Positions 1 through 7,307 of a DNA stretch of 64,000 bases are shown one piece after another. The notes beneath the pieces are model-generated. The model was not told the origin of the DNA, ran no database searches, and saw nothing but the letters and a program-made list of their open reading frames with translations. Positions within the stretch are counted from its first letter, which is position 1. Every line of letters starts with the position of its first letter. A program made the translations under genes and the position numbers. Source of the stretch: Chryseobacterium lacus (GTDB taxonomy: Bacteria; Bacteroidota; Bacteroidia; Flavobacteriales; Weeksellaceae); the NCBI RefSeq assembly GCF_003336205.1, contig NZ_QPIE01000001.1, positions 124,001 to 188,000 on the forward strand. The letters are read 5' to 3'.

Positions 1-141
1 TTTTGGAAAACTGAAAACCCCTTTTAAACTATCATTGAATATAAGATTAGTCATGAAACGGGCGCTCACAATTTCTGATGCTGCCAAAACATTTGGAAAT
101 GTAAGGACAATTTGAGCATAAGAGGTTTTAACGAGAATCAT
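1..141 (-). CDS. possible partial ORF at the left edge, unidentified
   Basis: A reading frame on the minus strand runs from an ATG at 141 off the left edge (47 codons visible, no stop). Its residues look protein-like, with a hydrophobic stretch near the start, but I do not recognise them. The plus strand is also open here: one frame ends at a stop near position 116 after about 39 residues. I cannot decide between the strands, so either or neither may be coding. The remainder up to the terminator at 224 shows nothing else. Confidence 0.2.
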   Translation of the reverse strand, partial: MILVKTSYAQIVLTFPNVLAASEIVSARFMTNLIFNDSLKGVFSFPK

Positions 142-223
142 GTTTATTTTCAGAAAGAGAATAACAGCGAGTACATTGAACAAATTTTGCTGACCTGACC
201 CTTAATTGTAACCACCCACAACC

Positions 224-254
224 AAAAAAACCGTCCATGCGGACGGCCTTTTCT
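224..254 (-). terminator. Rho-independent terminator of the 251-aa gene
   Basis: Stem CCGTCC/GGACGG (231-236 with 241-246) around the loop ATGC. Read on the minus strand it is followed by a run of seven T. It lies 17 bp past the stop codon of the gene at 272-1027. Confidence 0.8.
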
Positions 255-271
255 TTCTGCACGCAATATTC

Positions 272-1027
272 CTATTGCTGCAGATATCCAATGACACCTA
301 AACCGTTGTACTGCTTATTCTTTAGCGGATATCGACCTCCGTTCATCTGCTGATAAAACTCCACCAGCAACAGATAAAAAACAGGATGTGGCCCGCTGGG
401 AATAGACGGCACCGCCAGTTCCAGCTGCACAGATTCAATCTGCTTTTCAATGGTCTGCACGGCACTCTCCGTCAGTACATACCTCTCTTCCGCAAAGTCC
501 ACCTGCACTGCGATCAGCTGCAGGTTCGCATCGGTAGAACTATCAGGAAAGTTTAAATGGCGCTTCGGAATAAAATCCGCATACTCCAAACTTCCTGTCG
601 CAGGATCCAGCGCCTGCAGCTGCAAAAAAAGCGAGGCAACAGGTGCGCTGGCATTGAAATCAAAACCATTCAGTTGCTTGGGTCCGTCAGGTTTTGCAAT
701 ACCGATAGCCACATTCCGGTTTCCCCTTGGCGATTCTGTATCCAGCGCTTTTATCAGATGCATCACCCGGTTCAGCCGGCTGCTGGTGTGGTGATCTTTT
801 GCAAGATCTACCTTATCTGATACACTGCTCCGGAAAAGTTTCGCCATTTTCGCACAGTGCGAAAATTCTAAACCGTTCTCACGCGTTCGTTCAAATGCCG
901 GATCCTTTGCAATCCGCTCTTTGCTCAAACTTCCCTTGGTGCGGATCATGGATCCGTCTTTTGTTTTGTAAAAGGTCATCCCTTTTAATGTACCCTCAAT
1001 ATTGAAGATACCATCGAATTTGGCCAT
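272..1027 (-). CDS. conserved hypothetical protein, 251 aa
   Basis: I do not recognise a named family. The protein starts with an FDGIFNIEGTLKGMTFYKTKDG stretch in which a short Gly-containing segment is followed by T-F-Y-K. I associate this pattern with uncharacterised Bacteroidota proteins. It has no signal peptide and no membrane segment, so it is probably cytoplasmic. The first ~90 residues are rich in Lys/Arg and the C-terminal half looks like a beta-sandwich with alternating hydrophobics. It is a single-gene unit: a consensus promoter lies upstream (1123-1153) and a terminator directly downstream (224-254). The start at 1027 is the first ATG after that promoter. Confidence is high that it is a gene and nil for a function. 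Confidence 0.75.
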   Translation of the reverse strand: MAKFDGIFNIEGTLKGMTFYKTKDGSMIRTKGSLSKERIAKDPAFERTRENGLEFSHCAKMAKLFRSSVSDKVDLAKDHHTSSRLNRVMHLIKALDTESPRGNRNVAIGIAKPDGPKQLNGFDFNASAPVASLFLQLQALDPATGSLEYADFIPKRHLNFPDSSTDANLQLIAVQVDFAEERYVLTESAVQTIEKQIESVQLELAVPSIPSGPHPVFYLLLVEFYQQMNGGRYPLKNKQYNGLGVIGYLQQ

Positions 1028-1122
1028 AATATTTTGTTTTGTAAAGCGTCCTTCCGAACAGGCCTATTCGTCTGGAAACACTTTGGATTAATAAAAAAAT
1101 TGATCTGTTCCGGAAACATTTA

Positions 1123-1153
1123 CAAAGATAAAAGCCCGTAAGTGACTGTACAA
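1123..1153 (-). promoter_or_regulatory. Bacteroidota-type promoter of the 251-aa gene
   Basis: On the minus strand TTG (1153-1151) is followed after 20 nt by TATCTTTG (1130-1123), matching the TTG-N19/20-TAnnTTTG consensus. The predicted transcript start near 1117 leaves a leader of about 90 nt before the ATG at 1027. Confidence 0.65.
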
Positions 1154-1357
1154 CAGGAGGGTTCCGGAATGACTGGATATGACCAAATTTGTCCTGTTAT
1201 TACGTATTTCTGTCCTGTTTTGACACCCTGCAAAACAAATTTTTGGAAATGATGAAAACGAAGTTCATTTCGTTTTAAAAAAATTCCATAAAAAACAGAG
1301 GTATTTGCATATCTATAATTTATTCCCGACTTTTATATCGAATTCAAAAATAATTTT

Positions 1358-2338
1358 ATGAAATTCATTATTTCAAATGAAGAACTTCGGAAAGCACTGG
1401 AAACAGTCGGTAGTGTTTTCACAGCCTCACAACAGAAACCTATCTTATCTGCAGTTAATGGCTTTATTAAAGACAACAAAAACCAGTTTCGGGCGACTTC
1501 CGATGTAGAAAACTATGCTTCAGACCTTAAGGAACGCTGGGAAACTTATGAGGAAGTAATGGAAATCTTTATGGAGAAATATCCGTTGGGCGTCTTTGGA
1601 AATACGGTTTTCCCGGAGTGGGAATTGTATGAGAATAAAATACAGGAAGTGGTTAAAAAATTGCTGACAGAAGTTTTTGTACGAAACGAGAAACTGAATT
1701 TTAAAAAAATAATCGCAAAAATTCTAAAAGAGCAAAGATGGAAGCACTTTGCAGGCCTTCACTTCCTCTCCGTAATGAATCCGGATGCACATGAAAAAGC
1801 CGTTGAATTTTTGAATAAAATGATTCGTGCTTTTGAAGCACATTACATTGCCTTAGAAATTGAATCACACCTGAAACCTTATCTCACGGGAGTCTTACAG
1901 TTACTTTCATCCATGAAAACACAGGCGGGAGAAATATTGGAAACAATAAAAAACAAAAATATTCTGCGGCAGGAAAATCCAGAGCAGGAAGAAATTACAC
2001 GCCCGGAGGCTTTGGTATCATCCGAAAAACCGGAAACTCAGAAACCCGCATACCCTGCCTGGGTATTCAGATCACTGGAACATTTCAGTTATTTTAATCA
2101 TATTCACAATCATTTTTGCACCTCTGAAAGAGATGTGGCCTACCTCTACAGAAAATTGGCCGATGCCAAATGGATCGTCAGTAAAATGTGTACCTTCAGG
2201 GAGTGGTACAACGATTGGGAAGAGTGTCACACCCCAACATGGAATCAGTTTAAAACATTAGATAAGCTGGAAATTTCTTCCAGAAAAAGCCGCTTTAATT
2301 TGGCATGCGCTGCCATGGGAATAACACCTCCCTGCTAA
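1358..2338 (+). CDS. unknown protein with a DnaN-like N-terminal segment, 326 aa
   Basis: Residues 1-52 resemble the beginning of the DNA polymerase III beta clamp. The start MKFIISNEELRKALETVG, the PIL at 28-30 and the later ATSD (46-49) fall in the same order and spacing as in Bacteroidota DnaN, judged from memory. The similarity stops there: the remaining ~270 residues have no clamp domains. They contain helical, Lys/Glu-rich stretches, a Pro/Glu-rich linker around 205-225 and an aromatic C-terminal section with several Trp (YLYRKLADAKWIVSKM and the WYNDW segment). No signal peptide or membrane segment is present. The gene stands alone between the 251-aa gene and an 11-bp repeat array. It may be a clamp fragment fused to another gene, or the resemblance may be short and fortuitous. 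Function is unknown. Confidence 0.7.
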   Translation: MKFIISNEELRKALETVGSVFTASQQKPILSAVNGFIKDNKNQFRATSDVENYASDLKERWETYEEVMEIFMEKYPLGVFGNTVFPEWELYENKIQEVVKKLLTEVFVRNEKLNFKKIIAKILKEQRWKHFAGLHFLSVMNPDAHEKAVEFLNKMIRAFEAHYIALEIESHLKPYLTGVLQLLSSMKTQAGEILETIKNKNILRQENPEQEEITRPEALVSSEKPETQKPAYPAWVFRSLEHFSYFNHIHNHFCTSERDVAYLYRKLADAKWIVSKMCTFREWYNDWEECHTPTWNQFKTLDKLEISSRKSRFNLACAAMGITPPC

Positions 2339-2450
2339 GCAGTGTGGTACATTCTCTTCCGCTTTCCTTGGCAGATTTGAATAGCAATGTACAGCTGCAT
2401 AGATTGCACTAGTCAATAGATTTTGTTTGGATATCAGAGTAGAACCAAAG

Positions 2451-2505
2451 GAGTACATAAAGAGTACATAAAGGGTACATAAAGGGTACATAAGGAGTAA
2501 ATGAT
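2451..2505. repeat. tandem 11-bp direct repeats
   Basis: Four consecutive 11-mers (GAGTACATAAA twice, then GGGTACATAAA and GGGTACATAAG) occupy 2451-2494. A degenerate fifth copy follows to 2505. The period equals about one helical turn, as in iterons or clustered protein-binding sites. The array lies between the DnaN-like gene and the small HTH-like gene. A second, unrelated 11-bp array occurs at 33662-33699. Confidence 0.85.
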
Positions 2506-2633
2506 GTATATGAATGAAAGGCAATACAGAAACGAAACATTGGTCTTTACAATTTTACCGGCGACAAGTCAGATGCTTTCACCACATGACACCACTTGAA
2601 AAAAGTCTTTTTTTTTCCTGTAAAAAATTCCTT

Positions 2634-2655
2634 AATGTCCTCAAAAGAGGACATT
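2634..2655. other. perfect 9-bp inverted repeat (hairpin)
   Basis: AATGTCCTC and GAGGACATT are separated by AAAA. The hairpin lies 57 bp upstream of the small gene at 2713. T-rich tracts (2608-2616 upstream, TTTT from 2654) flank it, so it could be a weak terminator, an attenuator or an operator for the HTH-like protein. Confidence 0.6.
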
Positions 2656-2712
2656 TTCGTTATATGAAACCTCCAAGTCATTCAGGAAATTTGTATTACC
2701 AAATGATACAAA

Positions 2713-2910
2713 ATGAGAAAAATTGTAAAAGCAGCCGATATTATGCTGCTGGCGGGCAAGAGCAGGCGACAGGCTTCCCGGATACTGGCCGATATAAGAA
2801 AAGAAACCGGAAAAGAAAAACACCGGCATATTACCGTCCGGGATGTAGCCAAATATTACAATCTTGATGAAGACGAGGTACAGCGAGTTCTGGATTATAA
2901 TGATAACTGA
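2713..2910 (+). CDS. small helix-turn-helix-like protein, 65 aa
   Basis: A 65-residue basic protein. Residues 1-32 (KAADIMLLAGKSRRQASRIL) and 38-58 (HITVRDVAKYYNLDEDEV) each read as a pair of short helices separated by a turn. This is the pattern of small Bacteroidota proteins that resemble excisionases or MerR/phage-type HTH regulators. That family assignment is from memory. A longer overlapping frame (2514-2867) has shadow-like composition and was rejected. The hairpin at 2634-2655 and the 11-bp array at 2451 lie just upstream and may be its binding sites or part of the same small module. No partner gene is evident downstream; 2911-3146 holds nothing recognisable. Confidence 0.6.
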   Translation: MRKIVKAADIMLLAGKSRRQASRILADIRKETGKEKHRHITVRDVAKYYNLDEDEVQRVLDYNDN

Positions 2911-3146
2911 TCCTAAATAACCATTACCATCTCGAAAAACTGGGCTATCTTTATATAGAAAATTTCGCATTTCAGCATAACAACTCAGCTGATAACTATG
3001 GCTTAATGCCTATTCTAAACGTAAATATTTTCAGATATTGTTCTTCTTTTAAAGTTAAAAAAATCATCAGCTCTTTAATAGAAATCTACTAATACCCTTA
3101 TTTTAGTATCGCAATGAAGGTTAAAATATGTTTTGCATTATGTTTT

Positions 3147-3178
3147 TTTGCAGAATCGTCATATTTTTCATATCTTTG
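3147..3178 (+). promoter_or_regulatory. promoter of the CsgD-like regulator
   Basis: TTTG at 3147-3150, 20 nt, then TATCTTTG at 3171-3178. This matches the Bacteroidota consensus exactly. It places transcription start near 3184 and so excludes the upstream in-frame ATG at 3133. Confidence 0.75.
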
Positions 3179-3192
3179 TGAAAACACAACAC

Positions 3193-3846
3193 ATGAAAAA
3201 AAACTCATTAACCATTATTGAGACGTCCTCCCTATATGCGGAAACGATGTCGACACTCTTCCTACAGACAGACTTGTTCAAAACTGTAAACATCATTAAT
3301 TATACTGATTCGCTCCTCGATGATGTAAAGCAAAACACTCCCAATTTTCTTATGATAGGGAGTAGTGTTTTTGCACGAACGGAAATCTATGAAATCGTTG
3401 ATTCTATTCTGAAAATTGATCCGAAAATCAAAATCATCATTGTGGGTCAGAATTACGAAGTGCATGTCATCCGTAAACTTTTTTCCAAGGGAATCCGCAG
3501 TTATTTGGATCAGGACAGCAATTATGAAGAATTCCTGAAATGTGTGCAGACGCTGCATCAGGGGAACGTCTATATCTGTGAATCCGCTAAGGAACAGATG
3601 ATCAGTTTTCTCAGTAACGACAACAAAAAATACACCCGTTGCAACAAGGAACCCATTACCAAAAGAGAAATGGAAGTACTAAAACTGGTGTGCGACGGAC
3701 TGAGCAGTAAAGATATTGGGGACAAACTGTTCATCAGTGTGAATACCGTTGAAACCCACCGCAAGCGTATCCTAATGAAACTTAACGTAAAAAACACCGT
3801 GGGTGTGGTAAAATATGCTTTGGAAAATAATATTTTCGAAGACTGA
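3193..3846 (+). CDS. LuxR-family regulator with a degenerate receiver domain, candidate curli regulator
   Basis: 217 aa from the ATG at 3193; the ATG at 3133 lies upstream of the promoter. Residues ~5-125 have the response-regulator fold pattern but lack the catalytic residues. The acidic pair after strand 1 is E-T (residues 10-11), the phosphoacceptor Asp position after strand 3 is Gly56, and the conserved Lys near strand 5 is Gln107. Residues ~150-212 are a standard LuxR/GerE helix-turn-helix (TKREMEVLKLVCDGLSSKDI, then VNTVETHRKRILMKL). Phosphorylation control is therefore unlikely. The gene converges on the curli operon across one shared terminator. E. coli CsgD is likewise a LuxR-type regulator next to csgEFG, so a CsgD-like role is inferred from context and architecture, not shown. 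Confidence 0.85.
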   Translation: MKKNSLTIIETSSLYAETMSTLFLQTDLFKTVNIINYTDSLLDDVKQNTPNFLMIGSSVFARTEIYEIVDSILKIDPKIKIIIVGQNYEVHVIRKLFSKGIRSYLDQDSNYEEFLKCVQTLHQGNVYICESAKEQMISFLSNDNKKYTRCNKEPITKREMEVLKLVCDGLSSKDIGDKLFISVNTVETHRKRILMKLNVKNTVGVVKYALENNIFED

Positions 3847-3873
3847 AGCGGTTTCTCTCATTTCAAATAAAGT

Positions 3874-3905
3874 AAAAGTCCGTCGGTGATTCCGACGGAC
3901 TTTTT
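3874..3905. terminator. bidirectional terminator between the regulator and the curli operon
   Basis: AAAAGTCCGTCGG (3874-3886) pairs with CCGACGGACTTTT (3892-3904) around a 5-nt loop. It has a T-run on both strands, so it can serve the regulator (+) and the curli operon (-). Confidence 0.85.
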
Positions 3906-3997
3906 GTATAGTGCCATTCATTTAATAAAATGCAACCATCTCATAATAAAAAACCCACACAGTAAAACTGCATGGATCTTTCATGGTTATTTTAATT

Positions 3998-5500
3998 CTA
4001 TTCGAAGTCCGGCATCTCTCCGTTGTTAAAGGCAGGCACACGTAAAAAGTTGGTACCCGAACTGTTCATATTGATAAAAACAATATTTCGGGCAGAGATA
4101 TTATCATTGGAAGTATTCATCAAAATAATCTGTGAATTATCTGGAGAAAATCGGGGATCCAGATCATTAGTTCCCTGAGGTTTAGAACTCTCAACAGAGA
4201 TATCAACACTGGAATTGGTCTGAAAATTATACAAAAACAGCCTGCTGTCCAGCTGACGGTAGCTAGTATCAAGATGTCCGGAAACATCGTAGGTATAGAG
4301 AAGTTTTTGTCCGTCTATCGAAAAATTGAGACCGCCCGCTGCGCCTGTGGCAGCTGTGAAGACATTTTCCACGGTATTTCCAAGCAAATCTATCACAAAT
4401 ATTCTGATATTATACCCATTCACATCATTGGTCTTCAGCGCAATGTGAGCACTGTTGTAACTCCAGTCACATTCGGAAATAAAACTTCCGTCAGGGGTGG
4501 TATACAAAAGTTGTAAACCGGTTCCGTCTTTATTAATCTGGTAGAGTTTATCAAAATGAGTATAAATTAACTTGCTGCCATCGGTATTCCAGGAAAAATC
4601 CAGTTCGCTGTTATGAAATCCCGCCACCGGTGTGGTTGTTACTTTAAAAAGATCAGAACCGTCAGGCTTAACGGTGTAGATATGACTGCCCGAACCTTCA
4701 GTTCTCAAAAAAGCGATACGGTTGGCATTATTATTCTTCCGTGGCCTCCAGCTGTTATGAGTGGGTTGGGTAAGATTAAAACTGTTGCCCTGAAGATCGG
4801 AAGAAACAATATAAAAATTTCCGTTCTGCTTCTTTACATAGTGATACCTATTGGAAGGAGTAGCTGTGGTTGTAAACTTAAAGACAGAACTGAAAACTTC
4901 CGGATGAATACCATCCGACACGGCTACCTGCCAGAAATAACTTGTGCCATAACTCAGATTATCGAGTGTATAAAATTTATCAGAAATATCATTAATGGTG
5001 ATGATGTCGGTATTGACATTATTTTTCACAATCAGTTTATAAGTGAGACTGTCGCTCTTATCCGGGTCTGTAGAATTCCAGCTCAGCTGTACACTAAGCG
5101 GCTGGTCCAAGGCATTATCTATAGGACTGAGCAATTCAGGAGCCGATGGTGGTGAGTTTAGTGACTGATCATCACTGAGTTCAATAATAACGCTGACTTC
5201 CTGACCCGTCTGTATTGTAACCGCCTCATAACTGGTGAGAAATCCATTAAGTTCAGCTTTTACGGAATAATTCCCTGTAGGAATATCTTTAATAACAAAC
5301 ATCCCATCCTTATCTGTAAATAAAGTTTGGGTACTGGGTGCAGTTGAAATCTTTACATTGGCAACAGGTTCATTGCTTCCCTTTTTAACAACTTTTCCTT
5401 TCAATACTCCCTGCTCGGTATGTTCCACAAGATCTTCCGCACAGGAGGATACTGTAAAAAAGAGAAAAAGAAGAGAAAGTATACAAATAATATTTTTCAT
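3998..5500 (-). CDS. curli-operon lipoprotein with regulatory-like, FN3 and beta-propeller regions
   Basis: 500 aa from the ATG at 5500, which follows the csgG stop by 4 nt; an upstream in-frame ATG (5524) would overlap csgG. The signal peptide ends in a lipobox with Cys20 (FTVSSC), so it should be a lipoprotein. Residues ~30-105 look like a carboxypeptidase-regulatory (CarboxypepD_reg) sandwich (LKGKVVKKGSNEPVANVKI, then DGMFVIKDIPTGNYSVKA). Residues ~118-212 are FN3-like (PSAPELLSPIDN, YFWQVAVSDG). Residues ~220-500 contain repeated F-S-x-D-G/N-x-x-x-I/L motifs typical of TolB/PD40 propellers. It is the last gene of the curli operon and has no counterpart in the E. coli csg genes. A role in anchoring or guiding fibres at the cell surface is inference. 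Confidence 0.8.
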   Translation of the reverse strand: MKNIICILSLLFLFFTVSSCAEDLVEHTEQGVLKGKVVKKGSNEPVANVKISTAPSTQTLFTDKDGMFVIKDIPTGNYSVKAELNGFLTSYEAVTIQTGQEVSVIIELSDDQSLNSPPSAPELLSPIDNALDQPLSVQLSWNSTDPDKSDSLTYKLIVKNNVNTDIITINDISDKFYTLDNLSYGTSYFWQVAVSDGIHPEVFSSVFKFTTTATPSNRYHYVKKQNGNFYIVSSDLQGNSFNLTQPTHNSWRPRKNNNANRIAFLRTEGSGSHIYTVKPDGSDLFKVTTTPVAGFHNSELDFSWNTDGSKLIYTHFDKLYQINKDGTGLQLLYTTPDGSFISECDWSYNSAHIALKTNDVNGYNIRIFVIDLLGNTVENVFTAATGAAGGLNFSIDGQKLLYTYDVSGHLDTSYRQLDSRLFLYNFQTNSSVDISVESSKPQGTNDLDPRFSPDNSQIILMNTSNDNISARNIVFINMNSSGTNFLRVPAFNNGEMPDFE

Positions 5501-5504
5501 TTTA

Positions 5505-6872
5505 TTAGTTTTTAATTTTTCCAAAATAATAGTTTATACCAAGGCCAAACCGCAGTGCGTGATCATTGAGTTTACCCTGCACCAAACGATCCCAGTCATC
5601 TGAAAATCCAAGATCATACTGAGTAGATACCCTCATTCCAAAATTATCAGAAATGAGATATTCCAAACCGCCTCCAAACTGGCTCTTATATTTTACTTTC
5701 TGTTTAGAAAAAAGAGCACCTAACCCGGCATACATATAGGGAGAGAGGCGTCTTTGTGGAAGCACAAGATATTCCAGATTAACCTCCCCAACGAGATACC
5801 TCTGTTTCAGTAAATTGCCGTTTTGCATCTGGAAGAAACTGAGGTTGCTTTCTAAATTGAAACTCGAATTCAGAAAATATTTCGCCCCCAGTTTACCTCC
5901 AAATGTTGTGGTGGGATTCACATAGTCTCCTCGCCCCTGTTGAGCCTCCGCTTGTCCAAATACAGAGAAAGGCCGCCTTGTCACAGGATTATCATTACCG
6001 ATCAGACGCTGGGCGCTGTGTTTCTCTTCTGCATTATACGAAGCGATCAGCGATTCATACTTTTCGGGCTGATCCAGTGCTTTACCCCATATTTTACTTT
6101 TTATCCCTTCAATAATAAGAGATTTGACTGCTTTTTCTATCGCATCAGTTACTGCGAGTTGCACAGGTTCATTCTGGGTAACCCCCGCTTCAGCTTCCAG
6201 CAGCTTTTCTGTATCTACATATCGAAAGAAACTACCATTAACACTGGTGGATAAAATCGTTTTCGAGACATATACGGTTTTAAGAATTTCGCCGTTAAGG
6301 GTGGATACCGCTCTGAGGTAAATGGTAATTCTGTCCTGCCGGTATTGTGAGGAGGCTCCAATACCAAAATACCTCGCCCCAACTCCGCCGGTCATTATAT
6401 TACTGTCGTAAGAGATAACTCCTCCTTCCAGCAAAATACCAGCAAACAATAATGGAGGCAATGCAGGGGTATTGGCGTCAGCATCTTTTATATATTCCTG
6501 TTTCGTTGAGCGGATAATCTGTCTTTCATTGAGGAGATTGGAAATATTTTCCCTTTCAATAGGGGTAAACCATTTACTGTCTTCCAGTGCTTTTATCAGG
6601 ATGGTGGTGGTTCCCTGTGGTACTGCTGTACTCCAGTTATTACCATTTTCGGAAGGTTTATACTGACCGGTCTGATCACGGAAGCGATAAACGCCTACAA
6701 CAATTTTCTCCTTAGGAGAAGGCATATTCTTAAGGTCTGAGGTGTAAGGTGTAGATTCACCTATGATAGATTTTTCGGGATTGCCCGGGAGCCCGAATAC
6801 CGGCCCGCAGGCCTGGAAGGTCAGAAGGGCAACGGCACAAAATGCGAGCCGCAGGTGAGTATTGATTTTCAT
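5505..6872 (-). CDS. csgG: CsgG curli secretion channel with C-terminal beta-barrel-like extension
   Basis: 455 aa against about 277 in E. coli. The signal peptide ends at a lipobox with Cys22 (TFQAC). Residues ~40-275 follow E. coli CsgG closely: the GVYRFRDQTGQYKP stretch, STAVPQ, ALEDSKWFTPIER, LLNERQIIR, TGGVGARYFGIGA and the SKTIL segment. CsgG forms the outer-membrane nonameric pore that exports curlin subunits. In the constriction loop the E. coli Y-x3-N-F is replaced; Asn79 is kept and Trp80 stands where E. coli has Phe56. Residues ~300-455 have alternating aromatic/glycine strands and end in Y-Y-F-G, like a small outer-membrane beta-barrel; this domain is absent from E. coli CsgG. 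The start is 6 bp after the csgF stop. Confidence 0.93.
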   Translation of the reverse strand: MKINTHLRLAFCAVALLTFQACGPVFGLPGNPEKSIIGESTPYTSDLKNMPSPKEKIVVGVYRFRDQTGQYKPSENGNNWSTAVPQGTTTILIKALEDSKWFTPIERENISNLLNERQIIRSTKQEYIKDADANTPALPPLLFAGILLEGGVISYDSNIMTGGVGARYFGIGASSQYRQDRITIYLRAVSTLNGEILKTVYVSKTILSTSVNGSFFRYVDTEKLLEAEAGVTQNEPVQLAVTDAIEKAVKSLIIEGIKSKIWGKALDQPEKYESLIASYNAEEKHSAQRLIGNDNPVTRRPFSVFGQAEAQQGRGDYVNPTTTFGGKLGAKYFLNSSFNLESNLSFFQMQNGNLLKQRYLVGEVNLEYLVLPQRRLSPYMYAGLGALFSKQKVKYKSQFGGGLEYLISDNFGMRVSTQYDLGFSDDWDRLVQGKLNDHALRFGLGINYYFGKIKN

Positions 6873-6878
6873 GGTGTT

Positions 6879-7307
6879 TTATTTAGGAATAACGATTTCG
6901 GATTGATCTCCGGTAGAGGTGTCAAGGATACTGATCATCATACCCTGAGCCGTTTCAGTAACCTGCAAATAAATAGAGCCGAAAAGATAGTTTCCCGCCT
7001 CTACGCTTCCACTTCCAAACTGTTCCTGAAATAGCTTCCTGGAAAGCTCACTCAGCACCTGACGGTTAAGACTCTGCGCAAAACTGTCTAAAGAGTTGAT
7101 GCCAGCTCCCTGGGTTTTACTATCGGCGTTATCAAACTGGTTTTGAGCACTGGCTGAACTGAGAAGCCACTGATAATTAAAAGTATCTCCTCCGAAGGCA
7201 GGATTTACGGGTTTATAAACAAACTGCTGTGCACAGAATCCTGCAGTTCCAAACAGGATTAAAACCATCATGGTAATCCCGAGTTTAAGTTTAGTATTGA
7301 AATTCAT
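6879..7307 (-). CDS. csgF: CsgF curli assembly factor
   Basis: 142 aa with an N-terminal signal peptide (cleavage near Ala26). The mature N-terminus QQFVYKPVNPAFGG, followed by WLLSSASAQNQF, matches the E. coli CsgF start (TFQFRNPNFGG, FLLNSAQAQN). In E. coli this segment inserts into the CsgG pore and couples secretion to nucleation at the surface. The gene overlaps csgE by 17 bp and is followed 6 bp later by csgG, so translation is probably coupled. Length and motif order agree with the family. Confidence 0.93.
   Translation of the reverse strand: MNFNTKLKLGITMMVLILFGTAGFCAQQFVYKPVNPAFGGDTFNYQWLLSSASAQNQFDNADSKTQGAGINSLDSFAQSLNRQVLSELSRKLFQEQFGSGSVEAGNYLFGSIYLQVTETAQGMMISILDTSTGDQSEIVIPK

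Noticed and set aside
2514-2867. 117-aa plus-strand reading frame
   Set aside because: It overlaps the 65-aa HTH-like gene in another frame, crosses the perfect hairpin and has a composition unlike real proteins of this genome.
3133-3192. Upstream ATG that would extend the CsgD-like regulator by 20 residues
   Set aside because: It lies upstream of the exact-consensus promoter at 3147-3178 and so cannot be in the main transcript.
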